DNA of 64,000 nt from Allotamlana fucoidanivorans (GTDB taxonomy: Bacteria; Bacteroidota; Bacteroidia; Flavobacteriales; Flavobacteriaceae), in contig NZ_CP074074.1 in assembly GCF_045788535.1 (NCBI RefSeq), positions 2,976,001 to 3,040,000 on the forward strand. The letters are read 5' to 3'. Under the pieces are notes generated by a model. It saw only the letters and a list, made by a program, of their open reading frames with translations, had not been told where the DNA came from and made no database searches. A program made the translations under genes and the position numbers. Shown here piece by piece: positions 43,443 to 51,462 of this stretch (positions within the stretch are counted from its first letter, which is position 1; each line of letters starts with the position of its first letter).

Positions 43443-44344
43443 GATTATCTATTCTAGGCTGTTATAGTGCTACGCCGCGTGCTTTAAATAATACAACATC
43501 ACAGGTTTTAGAGATTAGTAATCATATGTTTTTAATTGACTGTGGAGAAGGAACTCAAGTAGAGTTGCGAAGACATAAAATTAAATTCAATAGAATAAAA
43601 CATATTTTTATATCTCACTTGCATGGTGATCATTTTTTTGGTTTAGTCGGATTAATTTCAACATTCAGATTACTTACCCGAGAAGCAGACTTACATATCT
43701 ATGGCCCAAAGGGTATCAAAGAAATTGTTACACTTCAAATGAAGTTAGCAGATTCCTGGACAAATTATAATTTATTTTTTCATGAGTTAACATCTCATGC
43801 TTCCGAACTTATTTTTGAAGATAACAAAGTTGAAGTCCACACCATTCCTTTAAATCATAGAATATACACAAATGGTTTTCTTTTTAAGGAAAAAAAAAGG
43901 GAACGTAAGCTAAATATAGAGGCTGTTAAAAGAGCAAATATTGATGTGGCCTACTATAGAAAACTGAAGCAGGGTTATGATGTAAAAAATGAAGATGGAA
44001 TCTTGATAAAAAATGATAGTGTTACGTTTCCTGGGAAAAAGCCGAAAAGTTATGCGTTTTGCAGCGACACTATGTTTAAAGAAGATATTGTACCCATTAT
44101 AAAAAATACAGATGTACTCTATCATGAATCTACATTTTTAGAGCAGCATGCACATTTAGCAGAACGCACAAAACATGCAACGGCTATTCAAGCCGCAGAA
44201 ATTGCAAAACAAGCCCAGGTTAAAACACTTATTCTAGGGCATTATTCTACGCGGTATGATAGTATCAATTATTTTAAAAAGGAGGCCGAACAGATTTTTA
44301 AAAATGTACTGTTAGCGGAAGATGGGAAAACGTTTGATCTATAA
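43439..44344 (+). CDS. rnz: Ribonuclease Z
   Basis: The 301-residue metallo-beta-lactamase-fold protein has SHLHGDHFFGL (near residues 58-68), the LNHRIYTNGF segment, YAFCSDT and YHESTF for metal binding, and LGHYSTRY near the C-terminus. It endonucleolytically matures tRNA 3' ends in the cytoplasm. It closes the operon that starts with pyrR and is convergent with the next gene without a gap. Confidence 0.95.
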   Translation: MRLSILGCYSATPRALNNTTSQVLEISNHMFLIDCGEGTQVELRRHKIKFNRIKHIFISHLHGDHFFGLVGLISTFRLLTREADLHIYGPKGIKEIVTLQMKLADSWTNYNLFFHELTSHASELIFEDNKVEVHTIPLNHRIYTNGFLFKEKKRERKLNIEAVKRANIDVAYYRKLKQGYDVKNEDGILIKNDSVTFPGKKPKSYAFCSDTMFKEDIVPIIKNTDVLYHESTFLEQHAHLAERTKHATAIQAAEIAKQAQVKTLILGHYSTRYDSINYFKKEAEQIFKNVLLAEDGKTFDL

Positions 44345-44758
44345 TTAGTAATTTAAACGTTGTACCCATTCAATAGCTTCATCTAAAGACAGACATGATT
44401 TTATTTCAACATCGCTAAATCTGTTTTCTAAAGAAGCATTTAAATACATAATGTAGTTATAATACACTATACACGTACCAATCATCTCAATAACGGCTTT
44501 GTTAGAATTTATTTTTGCCCAATGGCTGGGGTCTATAGAATAAGAGTTAACTCTATTAGAAACATAACCTAATTTTGCTCCTGCCCCATAGAAATCGATA
44601 ATTTCTTTTAAAACCAATTCAATTTTAGGCCAGTCAAAGTGTTTCTCAGAATGTATTTCAGAAATTACAAAGTTTTCACAAAAAAAGAAGGTTCCAAAAG
44701 GCATTTCTAATTTGTGATGACTTAAAAGTTTACTTTGTAACGATTCTTCAAATTTCAT
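44345..44758 (-). CDS. Conserved hypothetical protein, STAS-like
   Basis: I do not recognise an experimentally described family. The 137 residues have a strand-helix pattern (MPFGTFFFCENFVISEIHS; KIELVLKEIIDFYGAGAKLG; AVIEMIGTCIVYYN; CLSLDEAIEWVQRLNY) like SpoIIAA/STAS-type modules. There is no signal peptide. It starts 89 bases from the divergently transcribed pdxH and ends one base after rnz. Similar proteins seem restricted to Flavobacteriia, from memory. Confidence 0.7.
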   Translation of the reverse strand: MKFEESLQSKLLSHHKLEMPFGTFFFCENFVISEIHSEKHFDWPKIELVLKEIIDFYGAGAKLGYVSNRVNSYSIDPSHWAKINSNKAVIEMIGTCIVYYNYIMYLNASLENRFSDVEIKSCLSLDEAIEWVQRLNY

Positions 44759-44847
44759 TTTAGTTCTAATTAGAGAGGTTGCAAAACTACAATGTTTGTT
44801 TAGTATTTTGTCTATATAAAATAATAAAATTTTGTTATTTTGTTATT

Positions 44848-45495
44848 ATGGAAAAGGATTTAAGCAATTATAGAAAATCATACGAAAAAGGAGAACTAGT
44901 ATTAAATAAGGTGCCTGATAATCCTATGGAATTATTTCAAAAATGGTTTCATGAGGTTGACACACACTTTCCGCAAGATGAAACAAATGCTATGACTATT
45001 TCTACTATTGGTAAAGATGGTTTTCCTAAAAATAGGGTTGTTCTGTTAAAACGTTATACCTATGAAGGGTTTATATTTTTTACAAACTATAACAGTGAAA
45101 AAGGAAAAGCGATTGAATTAAATCCAAATGTTTGTTTATCCTTTTTTTGGGCAGGAGCAGAACGGCAAATTATCATAAAAGGGAAAGCAGAGAAAATAGC
45201 AGAAAATTTAAGTGATGGATATTTTGAATCTAGGCCAAGAGGTAGTCAGTTAGGAGCTTTAGTCTCTAATCAGAGCGCCGTTATAGAAAATAGAGCATAT
45301 TTAGAAAATAAGCTTAAACTATTTGAAAAACAGTATGAAGGAAGAACTATTGATAGGCCGAAACATTGGGGAGGTTATTTAGTTAAGCCTGTAGAAATTG
45401 AGTTTTGGCAAGGTAGACCCAATCGATTACATGATCGTATTAGATATAGACTGGAGGAGGACTTTAGTTGGTTGACAAATCGATTATCTCCTTAA
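44848..45495 (+). CDS. pdxH: Pyridoxamine 5'-phosphate oxidase
   Basis: The start is placed at MEKDLSNYRKSYEKGEL (44848). A frame extension to 44779 would add 23 residues unlike the family. The 215-residue FMN enzyme has NRVVLLKRYTYEGFIFFTNY, the ESRPRGSQLGALVSNQS substrate loop and the C-terminal GGYLVKPVEIEFWQGRPNRLHDR signature. It oxidises pyridoxine- and pyridoxamine-5'-phosphate to pyridoxal 5'-phosphate. It is a single gene followed by a long-armed hairpin terminator. Confidence 0.96.
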   Translation: MEKDLSNYRKSYEKGELVLNKVPDNPMELFQKWFHEVDTHFPQDETNAMTISTIGKDGFPKNRVVLLKRYTYEGFIFFTNYNSEKGKAIELNPNVCLSFFWAGAERQIIIKGKAEKIAENLSDGYFESRPRGSQLGALVSNQSAVIENRAYLENKLKLFEKQYEGRTIDRPKHWGGYLVKPVEIEFWQGRPNRLHDRIRYRLEEDFSWLTNRLSP

Positions 45496-45540
45496 TTTAT
45501 ACGTTAAATACTACTTTTTTAATTAAAAAAAGTGCATTTT

Positions 45541-45594
45541 ACCGATTAAAAACTTATATATACGATTAAATGTTTGTTTTTAATCGGTTTTAAC
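45541..45594 (+). terminator. Hairpin terminator after pdxH
   Basis: ACCGATTAAAAAC and GTTTTTAATCGGT are perfect 13-base inverted arms with a 22-base loop, running into TTT. It lies 45 bases beyond the pdxH stop. Confidence 0.65.
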
Positions 45595-45662
45595 ATTTTA
45601 TTAACAGCCAATAGAACTTCTACTAGGTAAATTTAAAAGACCAAACCCAAATTTACCTAGCC

Positions 45663-46160
45663 ATGAAGTTATTCCGTAAGATGACGCTTTTGGTTCTTGT
45701 CATGAGTATGACACTTTTTTCTTGTTCAACAGATAGTATTGAAGATGAAGTTGATGCTCTAGAATTAAAATTAACTGCGGCTTCAACCAAATCTATTGAA
45801 ATTGAAATTTTAAACTTGATTAACGATTACCGCCTTTCAAAAGGTTTAAATCCATTAAGTGATATGGATATTATTAAATCTGTAGCCAATAGCCATACAG
45901 ATTATATGGTTGAAAAGAACACAGTTTCTCATGATAATTTTTATGTGCGAAGCGACTATTTGAAATCTAATGCAGGCGCACAAAAAGTATCTGAAAATGT
46001 GGCGTATGGGTTTAGTACGGCAGAGGGTGTGGTTGACGCATGGATTGAGAGTGAGGCGCACCGCATTAATCTTGAAGGAGATTTTACAAATTTTGATATC
46101 TCTGCTGAAAAGAATGAAGATGGAAGGTGGTATTTTACCAATATATTTATTTCAATATAA
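45663..46160 (+). CDS. CAP-domain (SCP/PR-1) lipoprotein
   Basis: The 165 residues begin with a lipoprotein leader (lipobox LFSC) and an acidic mature start (CSTDSIEDEVD), suggesting surface exposure. Residues about 45-165 are a compact CAP domain: EILNLINDYRLSKGLNPL, SVANSHTDYMVEKNTVSHDN (the His/Glu cavity residues), SENVAYGF and WIESEAHRINLEG. Bacterial CAP proteins of this YkwD type have no firmly established activity. The gene stands alone. Confidence 0.85.
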   Translation: MKLFRKMTLLVLVMSMTLFSCSTDSIEDEVDALELKLTAASTKSIEIEILNLINDYRLSKGLNPLSDMDIIKSVANSHTDYMVEKNTVSHDNFYVRSDYLKSNAGAQKVSENVAYGFSTAEGVVDAWIESEAHRINLEGDFTNFDISAEKNEDGRWYFTNIFISI

Positions 46161-46212
46161 ATGTGTTGTAAATAGCATTTAAAATTTTTCTTAAGGGATT
46201 TGACCGAATTGA

Positions 46213-46392
46213 ATGAACTCAATAAATCTTATGAAGTTCAAAAATATCACGGGTGAGACTATGCAATTGACTCAAATGCTGATCGTGGAATTTGAATTTG
46301 GAATGGTTCATAGAATTCCATTTATTTCAACTGACAATACTGAAAAAATAAAACTGTCGGATTCAATAACTGAACTAACCAAAATAAATTAA
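46213..46392 (+). CDS. Possible small ORF, 59 codons
   Basis: An ATG after an in-frame TGA opens 59 codons (MNSINLMKFKNITGE...). Composition is plausible for protein (MLIVEFEFGMVHRIPF), but no family is recognised, no start context stands out and the flanks look decayed. It may be a remnant of a lost gene. Confidence 0.25.
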   Translation: MNSINLMKFKNITGETMQLTQMLIVEFEFGMVHRIPFISTDNTEKIKLSDSITELTKIN

Positions 46393-46560
46393 TAACAACA
46401 CGGCAATACCATGTAAAAAATTACTTTGCTCTTGCCTACTCGCAAAATCCTACGGATTTATCTCTGGGTCGTTACATTTTTAGTAAGCTAGTTGCTCAAA
46501 CCCTCCACGATCCTTTAGCAAACAGATGGAGAATGACTGATGTAAGTAAAACAGACATTA
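46393..46560. repeat. Possible decayed dispersed intergenic element
   Basis: This stretch carries no usable reading frame. It contains AACAACACGGCAATACCATG followed by AAAATCC-TAC-GGATTT and a Leu/Ala-codon-like tail. It resembles, from memory, dispersed non-coding repeats that follow genes in Bacteroidota genomes. With the small ORF before it, this accounts for most of the 465 bases between the CAP gene and the adhesin operon. No second copy is in the window, so the call is weak. Confidence 0.25.
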
Positions 46561-46595
46561 AAAAAAACGTATTTAAGTCATAAAGATTAAATACG
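46561..46595 (-). terminator. Terminator of the adhesin-sprF-ompA operon
   Basis: On the minus strand CGTATTTAA and TTAAATACG form a 9-bp stem with a 10-base loop followed by seven T residues, 31 bases after the last stop of the operon. Confidence 0.8.
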
Positions 46596-46625
46596 CTTAA
46601 GATGTTTTATAGTAAATAGTGTTGG

Positions 46626-48548
46626 TTATTTCATTTTGATAATAATAAACTCGGTACGTCTATTAAGTTGATGTTCAGCTTCGGTGCAATTGATGGTTCC
46701 ATTACAACTATTAGTCAATTGACGCTCTCCAACCCCTTTATATTCAATGATTCTTGAAGCATCAATACCTTTTGATACTAAATAATAATAAGTAGAATAA
46801 GCTCTTTTTCCAGATAACTCATCATTGTATTCTAATGAACCTCTTGAATCGGTATGCGATTCAATTCTAATAACCATTTCAGGATATGTATTTACCATGA
46901 GATCAACGACCTTATCTAGTTCTAAAGCAGCGTCTGGTCTTATATTTGATTGGTCAAAATCGAAATAAATGATACCTAAATCAGCAAGAACAGGTACATC
47001 GGGAATGGGCGACAGTTTAATATCTCCTTTTATACTTTTTACCGAATTTTCTAAGTTTTTGGAAGTAATGTTCAAGAAATTCTGTTCATACTTTGGATGT
47101 GAAGCATTGAGCTTGTATTCTGAATTTCGATCAATATTTACTTGATAATAGCCATCTTCATCTGTTTTTAAGGACACTATTTCATTTCCTTCATTATCAA
47201 ATAAAACAACTTGAGCATCTTCTATAGGTAAATTATTGAGTTCATCTTGAATATGGCCTTCAATTATTAATGGAGGTATTCTGTCAAAAGCATAAATATC
47301 ATCACTGCCTATTCCGCCTTTTCTGTTAGACGCAAAGTAACCAGATAGACCATCGGTGCTCATAAAAAATGAAAAATCATCTTTACTTGAATTTACAGGA
47401 ATGCCTAAGTTTAAAGCACTAACTAGTTGCCCTTCCTTGTCTTTAACTGTTCCAAACACATCGAGCAATCCTAAACCAGGGTGACCATCAGAAGAGAAGA
47501 ACAGAACTCCTTCGTTATTAATAAAAGGAAATAGCTCGTCTTTATCTGTATTTACTATATACCCAACGTTTTGAGGTGTTCCGTATGAATTATCGGCGAG
47601 AATATCAACATAGTAAATGTCTGATCCGCCGTAACCGTTAGGCCTGTCTGAAGCAAAATATAGCTTTGATTCATCTTCATTTAATGCAGGATGCCCATTG
47701 GAATAATAGTTGCTATTAAAGGGGAGTTCCTCAATATTTGTCCATTTTCCATCAATTAGACTAGCCTTATAAATTTTTAAATTTGAAACACCGGCATTAT
47801 TTTTACTTAACACATTTTTTAGAAAAGCTGTTCTAGAAAAGTACATGGTGTTACCATCTTTTGTCAAAGTGACAGGACCATCATGAAATGCTGAGTTTAC
47901 TTTGCCTTTTAATTTTGATTTATGGTTAACAACACTATCATTTTTACTTTTTTCGGTGACGTAAACATCTAAAAATGGCTCATTATTCCATCCGTAAATA
48001 TGTTTTCTTAAAACACCTTGATCTCGTGATGAAGCAAAATAAATAAGACCGTTATTTTCAATAGCACCAAAATCACTAAATTCAGAATTAAATTGAATAG
48101 CATTGTTCAAAAAATAGTGTTGCTTAGTATTGAATATGGAATTAATAAAATCTGAATCTTTTAGGAACTTTTGTTTATTAATTTTCCCTCCAGATTTTTT
48201 ATAGCGCTTTAACCATGTGCGAGATGCTTTATAATTTTCAGTGCCCCTTAAAGCTTGGGCATAATAGTAATAATATTCAGTAGGAACATTTTTTTGTTCT
48301 ATAGCTTTTTGATAATATATTACAGCACTATCAGGCATTCTCATATAAGCATAGCAATCTCCAAGACGCCTTGTGGCATAGTCAACATTATAGTTTTTAT
48401 TAATGAGTTCTTTATAAACTTCTTTAGCGTCATAAAAAGCGAACTTATTAAAAAGATTATCGGCACGTTTTTGTTTACCACTTTGAGCCATAGAAACTAT
48501 GTTAAGTAATAAAACTATAACAGTAAGTGTGTAATTCTTAATTTTCAT
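46626..48548 (-). CDS. PorE-like TPR / beta-propeller / OmpA-family protein (second copy)
   Basis: The start is placed at MKIKNYTLTV (48548). An upstream ATG at 48578 would put ten charged residues before the signal peptide. The 640 residues run: signal peptide (to about MAQ), TPR-like helices (about 20-130), PD40/WD40-like propeller blades (about 150-420, with SSDGHPGLGLLD and ASDRPNGYGGSDIYYVD), a carboxypeptidase-regulatory/Cna-B-like domain (about 430-515) and a C-terminal OmpA peptidoglycan-binding domain (SHTDSRGSLEYND). This is the domain order of T9SS PorE, but without a lipobox. It is clearly a paralogue of the preceding gene (48593-50512), 44 bases upstream. It probably tethers the adhesin export machinery to peptidoglycan. 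Confidence 0.88.
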   Translation of the reverse strand: MKIKNYTLTVIVLLLNIVSMAQSGKQKRADNLFNKFAFYDAKEVYKELINKNYNVDYATRRLGDCYAYMRMPDSAVIYYQKAIEQKNVPTEYYYYYAQALRGTENYKASRTWLKRYKKSGGKINKQKFLKDSDFINSIFNTKQHYFLNNAIQFNSEFSDFGAIENNGLIYFASSRDQGVLRKHIYGWNNEPFLDVYVTEKSKNDSVVNHKSKLKGKVNSAFHDGPVTLTKDGNTMYFSRTAFLKNVLSKNNAGVSNLKIYKASLIDGKWTNIEELPFNSNYYSNGHPALNEDESKLYFASDRPNGYGGSDIYYVDILADNSYGTPQNVGYIVNTDKDELFPFINNEGVLFFSSDGHPGLGLLDVFGTVKDKEGQLVSALNLGIPVNSSKDDFSFFMSTDGLSGYFASNRKGGIGSDDIYAFDRIPPLIIEGHIQDELNNLPIEDAQVVLFDNEGNEIVSLKTDEDGYYQVNIDRNSEYKLNASHPKYEQNFLNITSKNLENSVKSIKGDIKLSPIPDVPVLADLGIIYFDFDQSNIRPDAALELDKVVDLMVNTYPEMVIRIESHTDSRGSLEYNDELSGKRAYSTYYYLVSKGIDASRIIEYKGVGERQLTNSCNGTINCTEAEHQLNRRTEFIIIKMK

Positions 48549-48592
48549 TTGTGCTCTTTTTTTAGTTAAAACCATCAAACTTACATTGATTG

Positions 48593-50512
48593 TTATTCCA
48601 TTTTAATAACAATGAATTGCGTACGCCTGTTTAATTGGTGAGCTTCCTCTTCGCAATTGGTGCCATCTTGACAACCATTGGTTAATCGTCGTTCACCAAA
48701 ACCTTGATGTTCGGTTATTCTTGAGGGATCAATACCCTTTGAAATTAAGTATTCATAGGTAGCATTTGCTCTGTCTATAGATAGTCTGTCATTATATGTT
48801 AATTCTCCTCTAGAATCGGTATGCGATTCAATACGTATTACCATTTCAGGGTAGGTGTTTTGCATTAAATCAACAATCTTATCCAATTCAATTGCTGCAT
48901 CTTTTCGAATGTTATGTTTATCAAAATCGAAGTAAATGGTATTTAATTCAGCCAGTTTGACTACATTTTGAATTGGGTTTAATAGCAGATTAGCTGTTAT
49001 TGTAGTTAGTTCAATTTGAATGTTTTTTGAAGTAAACATTCTATAATCTTCAATATATTTATCTTGATTAGCTACAATTTTATAATCCTTATCTCTATCA
49101 ATATTTATTTCGTAATAACCATCTTCATCCGTTTCTACATAGGCAATTTGTTGATTATTCTCATCAAATAGTGTAATTTTTGCATGAGGTATAGGTTTAG
49201 TATTAATGGCATCGGTTACCACGCCTTCTACATTTAATAATGGAACTCTATGATAGGCATAGATATCATCACTACCTTTTCCTCCAGTTCTGTTTGAAGC
49301 AAAATAGCCTGTAATGCCATTGGGATTCATGGTAAATGCAAAGTCATCTTTATTAGAATTAACAGGAACCCCTAAGTTTATAACATCTACAATGTTTTTT
49401 TCATTTTCTCCTTTTATAGTAGTGAAAATATCCAGTAAGCCTAAACCGGTATGCCCATCAGAAGAAAAGAATAAAACATCTTCGTTATTTATAAAAGGAA
49501 AGCCTTCTGCATTTTCTGTATTAACCACATTCCCCAGATTTCTTAAATTGATTAAAGAACCATCTGAATGTATATCAACCACCCAAATATCAGACCCTCC
49601 ATAGCCTCCAGGTCTATCAGAGGCAAAATAGAGTTTGTTTTCATCTTTATTAAGAGCGGCATGTTGAGTAGAAAATTCATCGCCATTAATAGGTAAATCT
49701 TCAATATTTGTCCATTTATCATCTACCCATGTAGCACGATAAATTTTCATGTTGGTTAGCCCTTTTTTATCTTTAATTTCGGTATTCTTATTAAAGTTAT
49801 TTCTTGAGAAATACATGGTTTTACCATCTTTTGTAATGGTGGCTGGACCATCGTGAAGAATGGAATTTACATCTCCAATAACTTTATTGGTGTGATCAAC
49901 ATTTGTTTTGTTGTTTACATCAGTAACATAGATATCAAGAAAAGGTTGCTCATTCCAACCGTACAGTCGTTTAACCGAAACGCCTTCATCACGCGAAGAT
50001 GCAAAATACACTTTGCCATTATGCTCAAAAGCACCAAAATCACTATATTTTGAATTAAATCGTACACGGTCAAGAAAATATTGTTGCTTTGAACTAAATA
50101 CACTGCTAATAAAGTTGATGTCTTTTGAAAAGTCATTGGTATTTACCACCCCACCAGAATCTTTAAATCGTTCTAGCCATTCTTGAGATTCCTCATATTT
50201 TTTTATACCGCGTAGTGATTGCGCATATTTATAGTAATATTCAATAGGAACTTTTTCTTGTTTAACCACGCTTTTATAATATCTCGCAGCATTTTTGGGG
50301 TCACGCATAAGGGCATAACAATCTGCTAATTTTCTGGTAGCGTAATCTTTATTGTAATTATTCTCAATAAGTTCTCTATATACCTTTGAAGCTTTTACAA
50401 AAGAAAATTTATTGAATAAGGTATCTGCTCTTTTCTGTTTTCCTTGTTGCCCAAATAGAGACACACTTAGGAAAAGAGCTAAACAAATGAAAATGTAGTT
50501 CTTTTTGTTCAT
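48593..50512 (-). CDS. PorE-like TPR / beta-propeller / OmpA-family protein (first copy)
   Basis: The 639-residue protein has a signal peptide ending near LFGQ, a TPR-like N-terminal part (KQKRADTLFNKFSFVKAS and the repeats after it), a PD40-type propeller (ASDRPGGYGGSDIWVVD, SSDGHTGLGLLD, ASNRTGGKGSDDIYAY), a Cna-B/CarboxypepD_reg domain (GVVTDAINTKPIPHAKITLF) and a C-terminal OmpA domain (ESHTDSRGELTYNDRLS). The gene lies 12 bases after the PorP/SprF stop and 44 bases before its paralogue. Such proteins commonly follow PorP/SprF genes in Flavobacteriaceae. The role is inferred as peptidoglycan anchoring and support of type B cargo secretion. Confidence 0.88.
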   Translation of the reverse strand: MNKKNYIFICLALFLSVSLFGQQGKQKRADTLFNKFSFVKASKVYRELIENNYNKDYATRKLADCYALMRDPKNAARYYKSVVKQEKVPIEYYYKYAQSLRGIKKYEESQEWLERFKDSGGVVNTNDFSKDINFISSVFSSKQQYFLDRVRFNSKYSDFGAFEHNGKVYFASSRDEGVSVKRLYGWNEQPFLDIYVTDVNNKTNVDHTNKVIGDVNSILHDGPATITKDGKTMYFSRNNFNKNTEIKDKKGLTNMKIYRATWVDDKWTNIEDLPINGDEFSTQHAALNKDENKLYFASDRPGGYGGSDIWVVDIHSDGSLINLRNLGNVVNTENAEGFPFINNEDVLFFSSDGHTGLGLLDIFTTIKGENEKNIVDVINLGVPVNSNKDDFAFTMNPNGITGYFASNRTGGKGSDDIYAYHRVPLLNVEGVVTDAINTKPIPHAKITLFDENNQQIAYVETDEDGYYEINIDRDKDYKIVANQDKYIEDYRMFTSKNIQIELTTITANLLLNPIQNVVKLAELNTIYFDFDKHNIRKDAAIELDKIVDLMQNTYPEMVIRIESHTDSRGELTYNDRLSIDRANATYEYLISKGIDPSRITEHQGFGERRLTNGCQDGTNCEEEAHQLNRRTQFIVIKME

Positions 50513-50524
50513 GACAGATTGGGA

Positions 50525-51451
50525 TTAAAAGTATCTAGGAGACTTGAGTTTTGAATTCATAAATTTGAACTCATAAATAAGTAAAATTTCATGTGTACCT
50601 GTTGTGTATCTGGCAATATCTGAAATTGGTTTTTCGTAAGCATATCCAATTCGCAATTGTCTTGAAATCTGAAAATCAACAATACCACCAACAGCAGCCG
50701 TTTGCTCATTAATTCTGTATGAACCACCAAGCCAGAATTTCTCGTTGAATAAAAAGTTGGCCGTTATATCATATGACATTGGGGCGCCATTGGTAGCCTT
50801 TATTAAAAATGCAGGTTTAAATTTTACTTTCTCACTTAAATCGACTACAACGCCTCCTGTGAAATAGTAACTAATACGTTCTAGGGCTTCATAACCATTC
50901 TTGTTATGTAAGTCATTGTTTAACACTCTTGGAGTCGATAATCCTAGGTAAAACCTATTAGTAGTATAGTAAGCCCCTAAACCTACATTGGGCGTCCACC
51001 TGTCTTCAGTACCATAAATTAAAGGGTCGTCAATATTGCCTGGATCCAACCTAAAATCTGAATCAAAACTAAATTGAGTAAAGCCTCCTTTGATACCAAA
51101 AGCTAGTTTTCCTTCTTTACCTACAGGAATGCCATATGAAAAATCAGCATAGAGATATGTGAAGTTTTGTGGCCCTAAATCATCTTCAATAAAAGATAAA
51201 CCTAAACCTATTCTATCATTTCTAAGCGGTGTATGAATAGATAGTGTTTGTGTAATTGGCCCACCTTTAAAACCAACCCATTGGCTTCTGTGTAACCCGA
51301 TAATACTTAAAGCTTCCCTACTTCCTGCGTAAGCAGGGTTTATGGCAATCGTGTTGTACATGTATTGAGTAAACTGTGGTAGCTGTTGTGTAAATCCAAT
51401 AGCACAGCTAAACAATGCAATAGCGATTATATAATGTTTAGTACGTTTCAT
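50525..51451 (-). CDS. PorP/SprF family type IX secretion outer-membrane protein
   Basis: The 308 residues begin with a signal peptide (cleavage near GFTQQ) and then the family signature LPQFTQYMYNTIAINPAYAGSR, of which FTQYMYN and NPAYAGSR are diagnostic, followed by GLHRSQWVGFKGGP and FIEDDLGP. The rest is an outer-membrane barrel with a C-terminal EFKFMNS region. SprF/PorP proteins are partners needed for export or attachment of a type B cargo, typically encoded directly next to it. Here the adhesin's stop is 11 bases upstream, a perfect fit for a dedicated pair. It is sprF-like, but the symbol is withheld because many paralogues exist per genome. Confidence 0.92.
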   Translation of the reverse strand: MKRTKHYIIAIALFSCAIGFTQQLPQFTQYMYNTIAINPAYAGSREALSIIGLHRSQWVGFKGGPITQTLSIHTPLRNDRIGLGLSFIEDDLGPQNFTYLYADFSYGIPVGKEGKLAFGIKGGFTQFSFDSDFRLDPGNIDDPLIYGTEDRWTPNVGLGAYYTTNRFYLGLSTPRVLNNDLHNKNGYEALERISYYFTGGVVVDLSEKVKFKPAFLIKATNGAPMSYDITANFLFNEKFWLGGSYRINEQTAAVGGIVDFQISRQLRIGYAYEKPISDIARYTTGTHEILLIYEFKFMNSKLKSPRYF

Positions 51452-51462
51452 AGGTTAATGGT

